A DNA stretch of 64,000 nucleotides from NCBI RefSeq assembly GCF_016907085.1, contig NZ_JAFBBJ010000001.1:434001-498000 (forward strand), given 5' to 3'. Of the stretch, positions 40,909 to 53,002 are shown piece after piece. The translations under genes and the position numbers were made by a program. A model generated the notes under the pieces. That model saw only the letters and a list, made by a program, of their open reading frames with translations. It was not told where the DNA came from and ran no database searches. This DNA comes from Clavibacter michiganensis. GTDB lineage: Bacteria; Actinomycetota; Actinomycetes; Actinomycetales; Microbacteriaceae. How positions within the stretch are numbered: position 1 is the first letter of the stretch; the number at the start of each line of letters is the position of its first letter.

Positions 40909-41442
40909 ATGGAGCGATCGGTCGTGCTGCTGCGCGGGATCAACGTGGGGCGCGCCAAGCAGGTCCCCATGGCGGAGCTCTCCGCGGCGCTCACGGGCCT
41001 CGGCTACGTCGGCGTGCGCACCCACCTGCGCAGCGGGAACGCCGTCGTCGACCACGAGCGCCCGAGCGGCCGGGGTGCCGCGGTGGCGATCGAGGACGCC
41101 GTGCGGCTCGCCACGGGCGTGACCGCGGACGTCCACCTCGTCCCCGCCGCCGACTTCCGCCGCATCGCCGCCGGCATGCCCTTCGGCGCCGTCGCCGACG
41201 ATCCGTCCCGCCTCCTCGTCTCGTTCCTCGACCGCCCGCTGGATCCGCCGCCCGCGCCCCCGCCGGCCGCCGCGATCGCCCCCGACCTGGTCGAGGTGGC
41301 GCGCGACGCCGTCTACTCCTGGCACCCCGACGGCGTGTCGGCGTCGCGCGTGCCGCCGGCGTTCTGGCGCGGCCTCGGGGCCTCCGTCACGGCCAGGAAC
41401 GCCCGCACCGTGGCCGCCCTCGTCGCGCTCCTCGACGCCTGA
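40909..41442 (+). CDS. DUF1697 family protein
   Basis: This 177-residue protein has the DUF1697 signature SVVLLRGINVGRAKQVPMAEL followed by GYVGVRTHLRSGNAVVDH, with a C-terminal RNARTVAALVALL. The family is widespread, probably two alpha/beta subdomains, and has no established activity. GGGAG lies about a dozen bases before the ATG. No operon partner is evident. Confidence 0.85.
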   Translation: MERSVVLLRGINVGRAKQVPMAELSAALTGLGYVGVRTHLRSGNAVVDHERPSGRGAAVAIEDAVRLATGVTADVHLVPAADFRRIAAGMPFGAVADDPSRLLVSFLDRPLDPPPAPPPAAAIAPDLVEVARDAVYSWHPDGVSASRVPPAFWRGLGASVTARNARTVAALVALLDA

Positions 41443-41444
41443 CC

Positions 41445-41497
41445 GCGATCCCCGCCCGGCGCGTCCCCCGCACGGGGGTGATCGCGGGGAGCCGTCG
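41445..41497 (+). terminator. Hairpin after the DUF1697 gene
   Basis: The outer arms CGCGATC and GATCGCG enclose CCCCCG-CA-CGGGGG, a GC-rich nested hairpin just after the stop. There is no T-run. Confidence 0.5.
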
Positions 41498-41552
41498 CGC
41501 CCCCGTTCCGGGTCGGGCGCGCGGGGGCCTCCTCGTGACGCGGTGAGAGGGA

Positions 41553-41558
41553 TAGGTT
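41553..41558 (+). promoter_or_regulatory. -10 box TAGGTT, leaderless MpaB-family promoter
   Basis: TAGGTT plus CGTGCAC precedes the GTG at 41566. The earlier in-frame GTG at 41560 would start only one base after the box, which argues against it. Confidence 0.5.
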
Positions 41559-41565
41559 CGTGCAC

Positions 41566-42558
41566 GTGAGCAGATTCGCGGACCGCTGGAAGTCCCACAT
41601 CCTGGAGACGTTCTCCGCGGACTCCGAGGGGCGACCCCAGTGGATCCAGGACCTCGAGCACGGCGACGACGCCGGCTGGTTCGGCCCCGGCTCCGCGGTG
41701 TGGGCCGTGCACGGCGGCATGCCGACGCTCGTGGCGGGGATCCGCGCCCTCCTCATGCAGACGCTGCACCCGGGCGCCATGGCCGGCGTCCACGACTGGT
41801 CGCGCTACCGCGAGGATCCGCTCGGACGTCTCGCCGGCACCGTGCGCTGGGTCATCACCACGTCCTTCGGCGACCGGGACACCGCGGTCGACGTCAGCCG
41901 GCGCGTCCGCGGCTACCACCGCAAGGTGCAGGGCACGTTCGTCGACGGCCACGGGGTCGAGCGCCCCTACAGCGCGAACGACCCGGACCTCCTCGCCTGG
42001 GTGCACATGGTCTTCACCGACGCGTTCCTCAGCACCCACATGCAGTGGGGGCCCCCGATCCCGGGCGGGCCCGACCGGTACGTGGCCGAGTGGGCCAAGG
42101 CGGGCGAGCTCATGGGCGTCGAGGCGCCGCCGCGCTCGCACGCCGAGCTGCACGCGCAGATCGACGCGTTCCACGACCAGGGCCTCCTCCGCGCCGACGA
42201 GCGCACGCGCGAGACGATCTCCTTCCTCCGCGAGCCGCCGCTGCGGCCCTCCATGCTGCCGGCCTACCGCGTCCTCTTCGCCGGGGCCGTCGCGTCCCTC
42301 GAGCCGCGGTACCGGGAGCTCCTCGGGCTCGACAAGGCGTCGTTCGGCCCCTTCCCGCTGCCGGCGCTCGCCTCGACCCGCGTGATGCTCGGCGTCGCCG
42401 GGCGCGTGATGGGCGAGCAGTCCACGAGCCACGAGGCCGCGCTCAAGCGCATCGCGCGGCTGGAGGGCGGGTCGAGCGCGCGGCCCTCCGACACCGCAGC
42501 GGAGCCGTGCCCCGGACGCGGCGACGACGCCGGGCACCGCGCGCAGCCCGCGGCCTGA
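41566..42558 (+). CDS. MpaB/latex-clearing-like oxygenase (DUF2236)
   Basis: This is a 330-residue protein. The family region runs from SAVWAVHGGMPTLVAGIRALLMQTLHPGAM through WVHMVFTDAFLSTHM, with His and Arg residues placed as in the heme-binding DUF2236 proteins related to rubber oxygenase and fungal MpaB. No signal peptide is seen, so it should act in the cytoplasm or at the inner membrane face. The substrate is unknown, though lipophilic compounds are typical. Start GTG 41566 (VSRFADRW) is chosen from the -10 spacing. Confidence 0.85.
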   Translation: MSRFADRWKSHILETFSADSEGRPQWIQDLEHGDDAGWFGPGSAVWAVHGGMPTLVAGIRALLMQTLHPGAMAGVHDWSRYREDPLGRLAGTVRWVITTSFGDRDTAVDVSRRVRGYHRKVQGTFVDGHGVERPYSANDPDLLAWVHMVFTDAFLSTHMQWGPPIPGGPDRYVAEWAKAGELMGVEAPPRSHAELHAQIDAFHDQGLLRADERTRETISFLREPPLRPSMLPAYRVLFAGAVASLEPRYRELLGLDKASFGPFPLPALASTRVMLGVAGRVMGEQSTSHEAALKRIARLEGGSSARPSDTAAEPCPGRGDDAGHRAQPAA

Positions 42559-42610
42559 TCCCGCCGACCCGTCGGCGGGCGCCCGAGCGGCCGATGTCGG
42601 CGGCCCGGGC

Positions 42611-42616
42611 TAGCGT
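42611..42616 (+). promoter_or_regulatory. -10 box TAGCGT, dinB promoter with very short leader
   Basis: TAGCGT ends nine bases before the dinB ATG. The spacer GAGGAGGAC looks like a ribosome binding site, although the transcript would begin inside or next to it. Confidence 0.45.
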
Positions 42617-42625
42617 GAGGAGGAC

Positions 42626-43918
42626 ATGAGCAGGCAGGACGGATCGACCAGGCGCACGTCCGACGCGAGCGCGGACGACTCCGAGGCGACGATCCTGCAC
42701 ATCGACATGGACGCGTTCTTCGCCGCCGTCGAGCTGCTCGAGCGGCCGGAGCTGCGCGGCACCCCCGTCATCGTCGGCGGATCGTCGGGTCGCGGCGTGG
42801 TCACGAGCGCCACCTACGAGGCGCGTCGCTTCGGCGTCCGCTCGGCCATGCCCATGGCCCAGGCGCTGCGCCTCTGCCCGCAGGCCACGGTCATCGGCGG
42901 CCACATGGAGAAGTACGCGCACTGGTCCCGGGTCGTCATGGGCATCTTCCGCGACGTCACCCCGCTCGTGGAGCCGCTCAGCATCGACGAGGCGTTCCTC
43001 GACGTGGCGGGCGCCCGCGGCCTCTTCGGCTCGCCCGCCGAGATCGGCGCGATGATCCGCCGCCGCGTGCATGCCGAGACCGGCCTCACCTGCTCGGTCG
43101 GCGCGGCCTCCACCAAGTTCGTCGCCAAGCTCGCGAGCACCCGCTGCAAGCCCGACGGCCTGCTCGTCATCCCCGCGGCCGAGACGCTGCCGTTCCTGCA
43201 CGCGCTGCCGGTCGGCGCGCTCTGGGGAGTGGGCAAGACGACCGAGGAGGCGCTGCTCCGCCGCGGCCTCCGCACGGTCGCCGACATCGCGGACACCCCG
43301 CTGCCCACGCTGCAGTCGATGCTCGGCGAGTCCGCGGGCGCCCGGCTGCACGACCTCTCCTGGGGGCGGGATCCGCGGCGCGTCAGCACGCACCGGGAGG
43401 AGAAGAGCATGGGGCACGAGAACACGTTCCACGACGACGTGACGGATCCGGACGTCGTGCGCCGCGAGCTCCTCGGCCAGGCCACGCGCGTCGCCGAGCG
43501 GCTGCGGCGCGCGGGCCTCACCGCGCGCACCGTCTCGCTCAAGCTCCGCTACTCCGACTTCCGCACCATCACGCGGTCCCGCACGCTGTCGGATCCCACC
43601 GACGTCGCGCGCCGCATCTACGACGAGATCCGCGACGTCTACGAGCAGGTCGCGCGACCCGGCGACCGGATCCGTCTGGTGGGCGTTCGCGCCGAGCAGC
43701 TCGACGACGCCGACAACCGCGCCGTCGCCCTGTGGGACGCGGACGAGGGCTGGCGCGAGGCCGAGCGGACGGTCGACCAGGCGGCCGCGCGGTTCGGCCG
43801 CGGCGCCATCGGCCCGGCGTCGCTCCTGCGGAAGCCCGGGGCGAAGGGGGCCACCGTGTCGGATCCGCGCACGGAGGCGGCCGCGCGCGGTACCCTCCCC
43901 GGACACCCGCCCGACTGA
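42626..43918 (+). CDS. dinB: DNA polymerase IV (Y-family)
   Basis: This is an error-prone translesion polymerase of 430 residues. Active-site motifs are ILHIDMDAFFAAVELLERPE and PLSIDEAFLDVAGARGLFG. The finger-domain segment is GVVTSATYEARRFGVRSAMP and the little-finger region contains FRTITRSRTLSDPTD. The first 24 residues are Ser/Thr/Asp-rich and extra. I see no LexA-type operator upstream, so SOS control is not supported by sequence alone. No clear beta-clamp motif is evident at the C-terminus. Confidence 0.95.
   Translation: MSRQDGSTRRTSDASADDSEATILHIDMDAFFAAVELLERPELRGTPVIVGGSSGRGVVTSATYEARRFGVRSAMPMAQALRLCPQATVIGGHMEKYAHWSRVVMGIFRDVTPLVEPLSIDEAFLDVAGARGLFGSPAEIGAMIRRRVHAETGLTCSVGAASTKFVAKLASTRCKPDGLLVIPAAETLPFLHALPVGALWGVGKTTEEALLRRGLRTVADIADTPLPTLQSMLGESAGARLHDLSWGRDPRRVSTHREEKSMGHENTFHDDVTDPDVVRRELLGQATRVAERLRRAGLTARTVSLKLRYSDFRTITRSRTLSDPTDVARRIYDEIRDVYEQVARPGDRIRLVGVRAEQLDDADNRAVALWDADEGWREAERTVDQAAARFGRGAIGPASLLRKPGAKGATVSDPRTEAAARGTLPGHPPD
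43891..43896 (+). promoter_or_regulatory. -10 box TACCCT within dinB 3' end
   Basis: TACCCT lies about 34 bases before the ATG at 43930, within the last codons of dinB. It could serve the DUF4190 gene separately. Confidence 0.35.
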
Positions 43919-43929
43919 CGAGGACCACC

Positions 43930-44439
43930 ATGACCGATCCCGCCGCGCCCGCCCCCGACGACCACGCCCCGGCAGGGCAGGAGGCAGCGGCCCCGGCCCC
44001 GGTCACCCCGCCCGTACCGCCCGCTCCGCCCACGGCCGCGGCACCTCCCGCCGCGCCGGCATCTCCTGTCGGGCCGTCCGGGCATCCGTCGGCGTCCGCC
44101 GCCGCGCCGTACGGCCTCGCGCCCGCGCCGGTCCCGCCCTCCCCGGCGGCGGTCGCGTGGGGCCAGCCGGTCTACGCGGTCGCGCCGCCCAAGGGCCTCA
44201 GCCTCACGTCGATGATCCTCGGGCTCGTCTCGGTCTTCTTCTTCTGGACGTTCCTCTGCCCGCTCATCGGGCTCGTGTTCGGCATCATCGGGATCCGCAA
44301 GGAGCCGGCCGGCCGCGGCTTCGCCATCACGGGCCTCATCCTCAACGGCCTGCTGCTGCTCATCCCCGTCGCGATCGCGCTCTCGATCATCGTCGCGGGC
44401 GGCACGCTCTTCGGCATCGCGGCCACCACGCCGCGCTGA
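43930..44439 (+). CDS. DUF4190-type membrane protein
   Basis: This 169-residue protein has a cytoplasmic Pro/Ala-rich N-terminal half of about 85 residues, then two membrane helices: SLTSMILGLVSVFFFWTFLC continuing to FGIIGI, and GFAITGLILNGLLLLIPVAI. A short loop with KEPAGR lies between them. This is the usual DUF4190 layout. The function is unknown; such proteins are common beside envelope genes in actinobacteria. GAGG precedes the ATG, and it follows dinB by 11 bases. Confidence 0.82.
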   Translation: MTDPAAPAPDDHAPAGQEAAAPAPVTPPVPPAPPTAAAPPAAPASPVGPSGHPSASAAAPYGLAPAPVPPSPAAVAWGQPVYAVAPPKGLSLTSMILGLVSVFFFWTFLCPLIGLVFGIIGIRKEPAGRGFAITGLILNGLLLLIPVAIALSIIVAGGTLFGIAATTPR

Positions 44440-44446
44440 CCCGGGC

Positions 44447-44486
44447 CGACGCCGCCCCGTTCGCGTCACGCAGCCGGGCGGCGTCG
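44447..44486. terminator. Bidirectional hairpin terminator
   Basis: CGACGCCGCCC (44447-44457) pairs with GGGCGGCGTCG (44476-44486). It lies between the convergent stops of the DUF4190 gene and the UDP-glucose dehydrogenase gene. Confidence 0.65.
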
Positions 44487-44496
44487 TGCAGGTCGG

Positions 44497-45810
44497 CTAG
44501 GGCCGGCCCATGCCGCGGTAGCGCCAGCCCGCGGCGCGCCACGCGACGGGATCCAGGCAGTTGCGGCCGTCGACGATCACCGGCGTCGTCACGATGGCCT
44601 TGAGCTCCGCGGGGTCGATGGCCCGGTACTGCTTCCACTCGGTGAGCACCATGACGGCGTCGGCGTCGCGCGCCGCCTCCTGCCAGGTGTCGACGTAGGT
44701 GAGCTCCGGGAAGCGGCGGCGCGAGTTCTCGTTCGCGTACGGATCCGTCGCGAGCACGCGCGCGCCCTGCAGCTGCAGCTGCGCGGAGATGCTGAGCGCG
44801 GGGGAGTCGCGCACGTCGTCCGACTCGGGCTTGAAGGCGAGGCCGAGCACGGCGATGTTGCGGCCGAGCAGGGATCCGCCGCACACCTCGCGCGCCACGT
44901 CGACCGCCCGGACGCGGCGCCGCATGTTGATGGAGTCGACCTCGCGCAGGAACGTGAGCGCCTGGTCCGCGCCGAGCTCGCCCGCGCGCGCCATGAACGC
45001 CCGGATGTCCTTCGGGAGGCAGCCGCCGCCGAAGCCGATGCCCGCGTTGAGGAATCGGCGGCCGATGCGGTCGTCGTAGCCGATGGCGTCCGCGAGCTGG
45101 GTGACGTCGGCGCCGGTGGCCTCGCACACCTCCGCCATGGCGTTGATGAACGAGATCTTGGTCGCGAGGAACGCGTTGGCGGACACCTTGACGAGCTCGG
45201 CGGTCTCGTAGTCGGTCGTGACGCGCGCGGTGCCGGTGCCGATCGCGGCGGCGTAGACCTCGTCGAGGGCCGCGCGCGCGGTCTCGCCGGCGTCGCCCGC
45301 GGGCAGGCCGTAGACGAAGCGGTCAGGCGTGAGCGTGTCCTCGACCGCGAAGCCCTCGCGCAGGAACTCGGGGTTCCACACCAGGGTCGCGCCGGGGACG
45401 CGGGCGTCGATCCGCTCCGCGAGCCGACGCGCCGTGCCGACGGGCACGGTGGACTTGCCGGCGACCACGTCGCCCGGCGCGAGGTGGGGGATCAGCGCAT
45501 CCACCGCGGCGTCGACGTACGTCATGTCGGCGGCGTTCTCGCCGCGCTTCTGCGGCGTGCCGACCGCGATGAAGTGCACGCGGGATCCGGCGGCCTCGGC
45601 CGTGTCGGTGGTGAAGCGGAGGCGGCCGGTCGCGAGCTGCTCCGTGAGGAGATCCGGCAGGCCGGGCTCGAAGAACGGGGCGACGCCGGTCTGCAGCGAG
45701 GCGATCTTGGCGGCGTCCACGTCGATCGCGACGACGTCGTGCCCGAGGCGGCTCATGCACGCCGCGTGGACCGTGCCGAGGTAGCCGCAGCCGATGACGG
45801 AGATGCGCAC
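44497..45810 (-). CDS. UDP-glucose 6-dehydrogenase
   Basis: This NAD-dependent enzyme oxidises UDP-glucose to UDP-glucuronate, a precursor for capsule or cell-wall polysaccharide. Of 437 residues, the NAD motif is RISVIGCGYLGTVHAACMSR, the catalytic cysteine lies in GIGFGGGCLPKDIRAFM, and WNPEFLREGFAVED and LGLAFKPESDDVRDSPAL are intact. The GTG start (VRISVIG) is backed by AAGGAC and by the motif sitting right at the N-terminus. A -10 box TACGGT lies about 85 bases upstream. No glycosyltransferase genes are next to it. Confidence 0.94.
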   Translation of the reverse strand: MRISVIGCGYLGTVHAACMSRLGHDVVAIDVDAAKIASLQTGVAPFFEPGLPDLLTEQLATGRLRFTTDTAEAAGSRVHFIAVGTPQKRGENAADMTYVDAAVDALIPHLAPGDVVAGKSTVPVGTARRLAERIDARVPGATLVWNPEFLREGFAVEDTLTPDRFVYGLPAGDAGETARAALDEVYAAAIGTGTARVTTDYETAELVKVSANAFLATKISFINAMAEVCEATGADVTQLADAIGYDDRIGRRFLNAGIGFGGGCLPKDIRAFMARAGELGADQALTFLREVDSINMRRRVRAVDVAREVCGGSLLGRNIAVLGLAFKPESDDVRDSPALSISAQLQLQGARVLATDPYANENSRRRFPELTYVDTWQEAARDADAVMVLTEWKQYRAIDPAELKAIVTTPVIVDGRNCLDPVAWRAAGWRYRGMGRP

Positions 45811-45893
45811 GGGGGAGTCCTTCGCGTCGTGGGGAGGGCCGCCGGTCGGACGCCGGGCGACCGGCGATGCGGTCGTCGGGCCGCGGCGTCGGC

Positions 45894-45899
45894 ACCGTA
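45894..45899 (-). promoter_or_regulatory. -10 box TACGGT, UDP-glucose dehydrogenase promoter
   Basis: On the minus strand TACGGT lies about 85 bases before the GTG at 45810, giving a leader of about 75 bases. Confidence 0.45.
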
Positions 45900-45920
45900 T
45901 CACGGTGACGTGACGCGCCA

Positions 45921-45967
45921 GGGGCGGGGCCCGGCGCGCGCTCCTGCGCCGCGTCGGTCCCCGCCCC
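45921..45967 (-). terminator. Hairpin terminator after treZ
   Basis: GGGGCGGGG (45921-45929) pairs with CCCCGCCCC (45959-45967). It lies about a dozen bases past the treZ stop on the minus strand. Confidence 0.5.
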
Positions 45968-45979
45968 GGGTGCGGTCGA

Positions 45980-47782
45980 TCAGGCCAGCAGGGCCTCCGC
46001 GGAGTCCGCCACCGGGCCGAGGATCGCGGCCGAGCGCGCGGGCAGCACGACCTCGTCGTCGCCGAGCGTCACGCCCGGCGCCGTCGCGAGCAGCAGCGCG
46101 GGACGCTCGCCCACGACGGGCACGCGTCGCTCCTCGTCGGACAGGTTGACGACGATGGACAGCTCGCCGCGGTCCATCACGAGCAGGCGCGCCTCCTCGT
46201 GCACCTCGACCTCGACCTCGGCGAACCGGGGGTCGGTGAGGTCGGGGTGGGCGCGACGCAGTCGGATCAGCTCGCCGTACAGCGCGAACAGGCGGGCGTG
46301 CTGCGAGTCGGCGGCCTCGGCGCCGTAGAGCTCCGACCAGTCGAGCTTCGAGTCCTGGAACGTCGAGAGGTCCTGCGGGTTCGGCACGACCGACTCGTCC
46401 CAGCCCATCTTCGCGAACTCCGCGATGCGGCCCTTCGCGGTCGCCTCGCCGAGGTCGTGCTCCGGGTGCGACGTGAAGAACTGCCACGGCGTCGTCGCGC
46501 CCCACTCCTCGCCCATGAAGAGCATCGGGGTGAAGGGCGACGTCAGAGTGAGGACCGCGGCCAGCGCGAGCCCGCCCTCGTCGAGCGTCGCCGTGAGGCG
46601 GTCGCCCGTGGCGCGGTTGCCGATCTGGTCGTGGTTCTGGTTCGCGACCACGAGGCGGTGCGCGGGGATCCGCTCGGTGTCGAGCGGCCGGCCGTGCACG
46701 CGGCCGCGGAAGGACGACCACGTGCCGTCGTGGAAGAAGCCGCGCGTGATCACCTTGGCGAGCGCCCCGAGCGACGCGAAGTCCTCGTAGTAGCCGGTCG
46801 TCTCGCCCGTGAGCGCGACGTGGACGGCGTGATGGAAGTCGTCGCTCCACTGCGCGTCGAGCCCGTAGCCGTGCGCCTCGCGGGAGGTGATCAGCTTCGG
46901 GTCGTTGAGGTCGGACTCCGCGATGAGCGTGAGCGGCCGGCCGACGTGCGCGGACAGGACGTCCACCTGCACCGCGAGCTCCTCGAGCAGGTGCGTCGCG
47001 GTGTCGTCGACGAGCGCGTGCACGGCGTCGAGGCGCAGCGCGTCGACGTGGTAGTCGCCCAGCCACATGAGCGCGTTGTCGATGATGTACTCGCGGACCG
47101 GACCGGAGTCCTCGCCGTCGAGGTTGAGGCTGGATCCCCACGTGTTGGCCGAGGCCTCGTGCAGGTACGGGCCGAACTCGGGCAGGTAGTTGCCGGACGG
47201 GCCGAGGTGGTTGTAGACGACGTCCTGCACGACACCGAGGCCGCGGGCGTGGCACGCGTCGACGAAGCGCTGGTACGCCTCGGGTCCGCCGTACGTCTCC
47301 TGCACCGTGTACCAGAGGACCCCGTCGTAGCCCCAGTTGTGCGTGCCGTTGAAGCCGTTGACCGGCAGCACCTCGACGAGGTCCACGCCGAGCGCCACGA
47401 GGTGGTCGAGCCGGTCGATGGCGGAGTCGAGCGTGCCGTCGGGCGTGAAGGTCCCGATGTGCATCTCGTAGATCACGGCGCCGGCGAGCTGGCGCCCGGT
47501 CCACGCCTGGTCGGTCCACGCGAACGACGACGGGTCGTACGTGCGCGAGCGGCCGTGGACGCCCTCGGGCTGGCGGCGCGAGCGCGGGTCGGGGAGCGGG
47601 GTGTCGGCGTCGTCCACGAGGTAGCCGTAGTCGAGGTCGCCGGAGGGCAGGGCCTCGGCGCGGTCGGCGTCGAGGGTCCACCAGCCGTCGCCCACAGGCG
47701 AGAGCGGCAGGCGCTCGTCGCCCACGGCGAGGGCGAGGGTGCGGGCCTTCGGGGCCCAGATGTCGAAGCGGTCGTCGGTCAT
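45980..47782 (-). CDS. treZ: Malto-oligosyltrehalose trehalohydrolase TreZ
   Basis: TreZ cuts trehalose from the end of maltooligosyl-trehalose made by TreY (GH13_10). The 600-residue chain shows a CBM48-like start ([20 protein letters not shown]), [40 protein letters not shown], the nucleophile region [29 protein letters not shown] and [18 protein letters not shown]. It is the last gene of treX-treY-treZ, and its ATG overlaps the treY stop (ATGA). Confidence 0.96.
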   Translation of the reverse strand: MTDDRFDIWAPKARTLALAVGDERLPLSPVGDGWWTLDADRAEALPSGDLDYGYLVDDADTPLPDPRSRRQPEGVHGRSRTYDPSSFAWTDQAWTGRQLAGAVIYEMHIGTFTPDGTLDSAIDRLDHLVALGVDLVEVLPVNGFNGTHNWGYDGVLWYTVQETYGGPEAYQRFVDACHARGLGVVQDVVYNHLGPSGNYLPEFGPYLHEASANTWGSSLNLDGEDSGPVREYIIDNALMWLGDYHVDALRLDAVHALVDDTATHLLEELAVQVDVLSAHVGRPLTLIAESDLNDPKLITSREAHGYGLDAQWSDDFHHAVHVALTGETTGYYEDFASLGALAKVITRGFFHDGTWSSFRGRVHGRPLDTERIPAHRLVVANQNHDQIGNRATGDRLTATLDEGGLALAAVLTLTSPFTPMLFMGEEWGATTPWQFFTSHPEHDLGEATAKGRIAEFAKMGWDESVVPNPQDLSTFQDSKLDWSELYGAEAADSQHARLFALYGELIRLRRAHPDLTDPRFAEVEVEVHEEARLLVMDRGELSIVVNLSDEERRVPVVGERPALLLATAPGVTLGDDEVVLPARSAAILGPVADSAEALLA

Positions 47783-50126
47783 GCTCGGCTCCCGGGGGTG
47801 AGGTCGGCGGCGGTGGATGCGGGCGCGAGGATCGCGACCGGGTAGTCGGCGAGGAGCGCGGCGACGGACACGCGTCCGCCGTCGAGGCGGCGGCCGCTGA
47901 TGTGGTCGACGAGCTCGCCCTCGGGCAGCGTGATCGAGGTGGATCCCCATCCGCCGCCGGACTCGAGCCCGACCGGCAGGCGGGTGGCGACCGTGATCGC
48001 CCCGCCGCGGTCGAACGCGATCACGTGGGCCGCGGCGTCGCCGGTGGCGCGCACGGGCTCGTAGCCCGTGAAGAGCTCCGGGTGCTCGCGACGGAGGCGG
48101 AGCGCGCGCGCCGTGACGAGGAGCTTGGCGGCCCCCGTCTCGTCGATGGCGGGCTCGGCGCCCTTGAGCACGGCGTCGAGGGCGGCGCGGCGCATGCCGA
48201 AGTCGACCTCGCGGCGGTTGTCGGGATCCACGAGGCTCGTCTCCCACAGCTCGCTGCCCTGGTAGACGTCGGGCATGCCGGGGGCCGTGAGCTGGATGGC
48301 CTTGGCCGCCAGGGAGTTCGACCACCCGGGGCCGGAGAGCCGGTCGTAGAGCCCGGCGACGATCGTGCGGGCGCGCGGGTCGTCGAAGGCCGCGTCGACG
48401 AGCGCGTGCATGCGCTCCTCGAAGGCCTCGTCGGGCGCGGTCCACGTGGTCGAGTCGCCGGCCTCGCGCGACGCCTTCTCGGCGTAGGCGTGCAGGCGCT
48501 CGCGCGAGGCGGGCCAGGTGCCGACGAGCGTCTGCCAGAGCAGGTTCTCGAACGGCCCGTCGCCGGTCGGGGCGACCTCGCGGAGCTGGCCGAGCGCGTC
48601 GCGCCAGGCCTCGGGCGTCTCGGACAGCACGTCGATGCGGGCGCGCACGTCCTCGCCGCGCTTCGTGTCGTGCGTGGAGAGCGTCGTCATCGCGTGCGGC
48701 GCGACGCGGTGCCGCTCCCGCTGGCGCGCGTGGAAGTCGTCGACGTCGATCGCGAAGATCGACGGGTCGGCGCCGACCTCGTTGAGGGAGACGAGGCGCG
48801 AGTAGCGGTAGAACGCGGTGTCCTCGACGCCCTTGGCCATGACCATGCCGCTCGTCTGCTGGAAGCGCTGCGCGACCGCGGTGGACGGGTCGGACAGCTG
48901 CGGCAGGAGCGCGTCGATCGTGGCGACGAGGTCGGGGCGGCTCGCGCGCGCGGCCTCGGCGGCCTCCTCGAGGTGGTGGAGCCCGCCGGGCAGGTAGCTG
49001 CGGTAGACGGGGAAGGTCGCGAGGAGCTCCGCGAGCGCGTCCGCGGCGTCGGCCGGCGCGTCGTCCACCAGGCGCTCGAGGCGCAGGACCTCGCTGCGGA
49101 GGATCCCGTCGGCGATGCCGCGCTTCGTGCCGCGGATCATGTCGGCCCAGCTGGTGAGCTCGCCCTGCGGCAGGCCGCGGAGCGACGCCTCGAGATGGTC
49201 GAGCTCGACCTGGCCGTCGGGGTCGACGAGCACGCGGTCGATCTCGGCGAGCGCGTCGTACCCGGTGGTGCCGGCCGTCGCCCAGTCGGTGGGGAGCGTC
49301 TCGCCGGGCTCGAGGATCTTCTCCACCAGCACGTACGCGCCGCCCGTGATCCGCGCGAGGTCGTCGAGGTAGCCCTTCGGGTCGAGCAGGCCGTCCGGGT
49401 GGTCGACCCGGAGCCCGTCGGCGAGGCCCTCGCGGAACCAGCGCGAGATCTCCGCGTGCGACTCCTCGAAGACCCGCGGCAGCTCGACGCGGATGCCCGC
49501 GAGCGTGTTGACCGCGAAGAAGCGGCGGTAGTTGAGCTCGGCGTCGGCTCGTCGCCAGTTGATCAGCTCGTAGGACTGGCGCTCGTGCACGGTGCGGGCG
49601 TCCGCGTCGTCCTCGGCCGTGCCCGGCGCCACGGGGAACCGCTGGTCGTAGTAGCGGAGCTCGACGGTGCCGTCGTCGCCGCGCACCAGCTTCAGCTCCT
49701 CGAGCTCGGATTCGCCGTCGCCGAGCACGGGGATCCGCACCTTGCCCTGCCCGAAGTCCCAGTCGACGTCGAACGCGTCGGCGTAGCGGCTCGCGGTGCC
49801 GTGCGTGAGGAGGTCCCACCACCAGAGGCTCTCCACGGGCGTCGCGACGCCGACGTGGTTCGGGACGATGTCCACCAGCACGCCGAGGCCCAGCTCGTGC
49901 GCGCGGTCCGCGACCTGCTTCAGGCCCGAGGCGCCGCCGCGCGCCGGGTCGACCTGCGAGTGGTCGACGACGTCGTAGCCGTGGTCGGATCCGGGCTCGG
50001 CCGCGAGGATCGGGCTGAGGTACACCCAGTCCGCGCCGAGGTCCTTCACGTACGGCAGCTGCTCGGCCACGGCGGCGAGGTCGAACGACTCCCGCACCTG
50101 GAACCGGTAGGTGGAGATGGGGGTTC

Positions 50127-50130
<4 letters not shown>
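47779..50130 (-). CDS. treY: Malto-oligosyltrehalose synthase TreY
   Basis: TreY converts the reducing-end alpha-1,4 link of a malto-oligosaccharide to an alpha,alpha-1,1 link (GH13_26). The 783-residue chain has [64 protein letters not shown], a long family-specific insertion, and [16 protein letters not shown]. The start is TTG (LRTPIS), the only start fitting the conserved N-terminus. It overlaps the treX stop as TTGA, so translation is coupled. Confidence 0.96.
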
Positions 50131-52331
<2,201 letters not shown>

Positions 52332-52473
52332 GTGGTCCTCCAGTTGGGTCGACTCGTCCGCCGGCGGCGCGCAGTCGTGCGCGCGGGGTCCGTCGGGGGC
52401 GGGGCAGGCGGTGGATCCGCGTGGGCCGCAGCGGCAGGGGGGCCGGATGCGACGCAGCGACGCACCACGGGCG

Positions 52474-52479
52474 AGGCTA
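52474..52479 (-). promoter_or_regulatory. -10 box TAGCCT, treXYZ promoter
   Basis: On the minus strand TAGCCT lies about 145 bases before the TTG start of treX. The long GC-rich leader between them holds no gene. Confidence 0.45.
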
Positions 52480-52523
52480 CCGTGGGCGCCCGGATCGGCC
52501 CGCATCCTCCGGGCCTCGCGGGG

Positions 52524-52529
52524 TACGGT
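52524..52529 (+). promoter_or_regulatory. -10 box TACGGT, leaderless GerW-like promoter
   Basis: TACGGT plus GGGACGC precedes the ATG at 52537. Confidence 0.55.
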
Positions 52530-52536
52530 GGGACGC

Positions 52537-52869
52537 ATGACCAACCTCGTCGCACAGCTCGCAGAGAACGTGAAGAACGCCGGAGTGGGGACGGTCTACG
52601 GCGACCCCCTCGACATCGACGGCTCGACCATCGTGCCGGTGGCCTTCGCCTGGTACGGCTTCGGCGGAGGCAGCGACCTCCCCGACTCCGACGGCAACGT
52701 CGCGGGCGGCGGCGGGGGCGGCGGCGCCACGTGGCCGATCGGCGCGTACATCGCCACCGACGGCGAGGTGCGGTTCCAGCCCAACGTGATCGCGCTGCTC
52801 GCCGTGGCCACGCCCGTCATCTGGATCTCCGGCAAGGTCCTCGTCAAGCTCATCAAGACGCTCAAGTAG
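52537..52869 (+). CDS. GerW/YtfJ-like protein
   Basis: This 110-residue protein has the family pattern of an N-terminal helix (LVAQLAENVKNAGVGTVYGDPL), then GSTIVPVAFAWYGFGGGSDL, a Gly-rich segment (GGGGGGG), and a strand plus hydrophobic helix (VIALLAVATPVIWISGKVLV). GerW is known from spore formers but homologues occur in non-sporulating actinobacteria, where the role is unknown. The ATG is seven bases after TACGGT. A strong hairpin follows. Confidence 0.75.
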   Translation: MTNLVAQLAENVKNAGVGTVYGDPLDIDGSTIVPVAFAWYGFGGGSDLPDSDGNVAGGGGGGGATWPIGAYIATDGEVRFQPNVIALLAVATPVIWISGKVLVKLIKTLK

Positions 52870-52902
52870 CGCAGCGCGTCCCCGGACGCGCACGACCACC
52901 GC

Positions 52903-52934
52903 GGAGCGCGGGTGCCCTCGGGCACCCGCGCTCC
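52903..52934 (+). terminator. Hairpin terminator after the GerW-like gene
   Basis: GGAGCGCGGGTGCCC (52903-52917) is perfectly complementary to 52920-52934, so the arms are almost contiguous. Imperfect flanking arms (CCGGACGC and GCGTCCGG) may extend it. Confidence 0.8.
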
Positions 52935-52987
52935 CGTGCGTCCGGCCGGCCGCGCATCCCGGGCGCGCCGGGAGCCCGACCGCGCGC

Positions 52988-52993
52988 TAGGAT
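52988..52993 (+). promoter_or_regulatory. -10 box TAGGAT, thiamine transporter promoter
   Basis: TAGGAT lies about ten bases before the start of the TPP riboswitch aptamer, as expected for a riboswitch leader. Confidence 0.55.
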
Positions 52994-53002
52994 CGCCTCG
53001 AA

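Noticed and set aside
41560..42558. Start of the MpaB-like gene at GTG 41560
   Set aside because: It would begin only one base after the -10 box. The GTG at 41566 has the seven-base spacing seen at other leaderless genes here.
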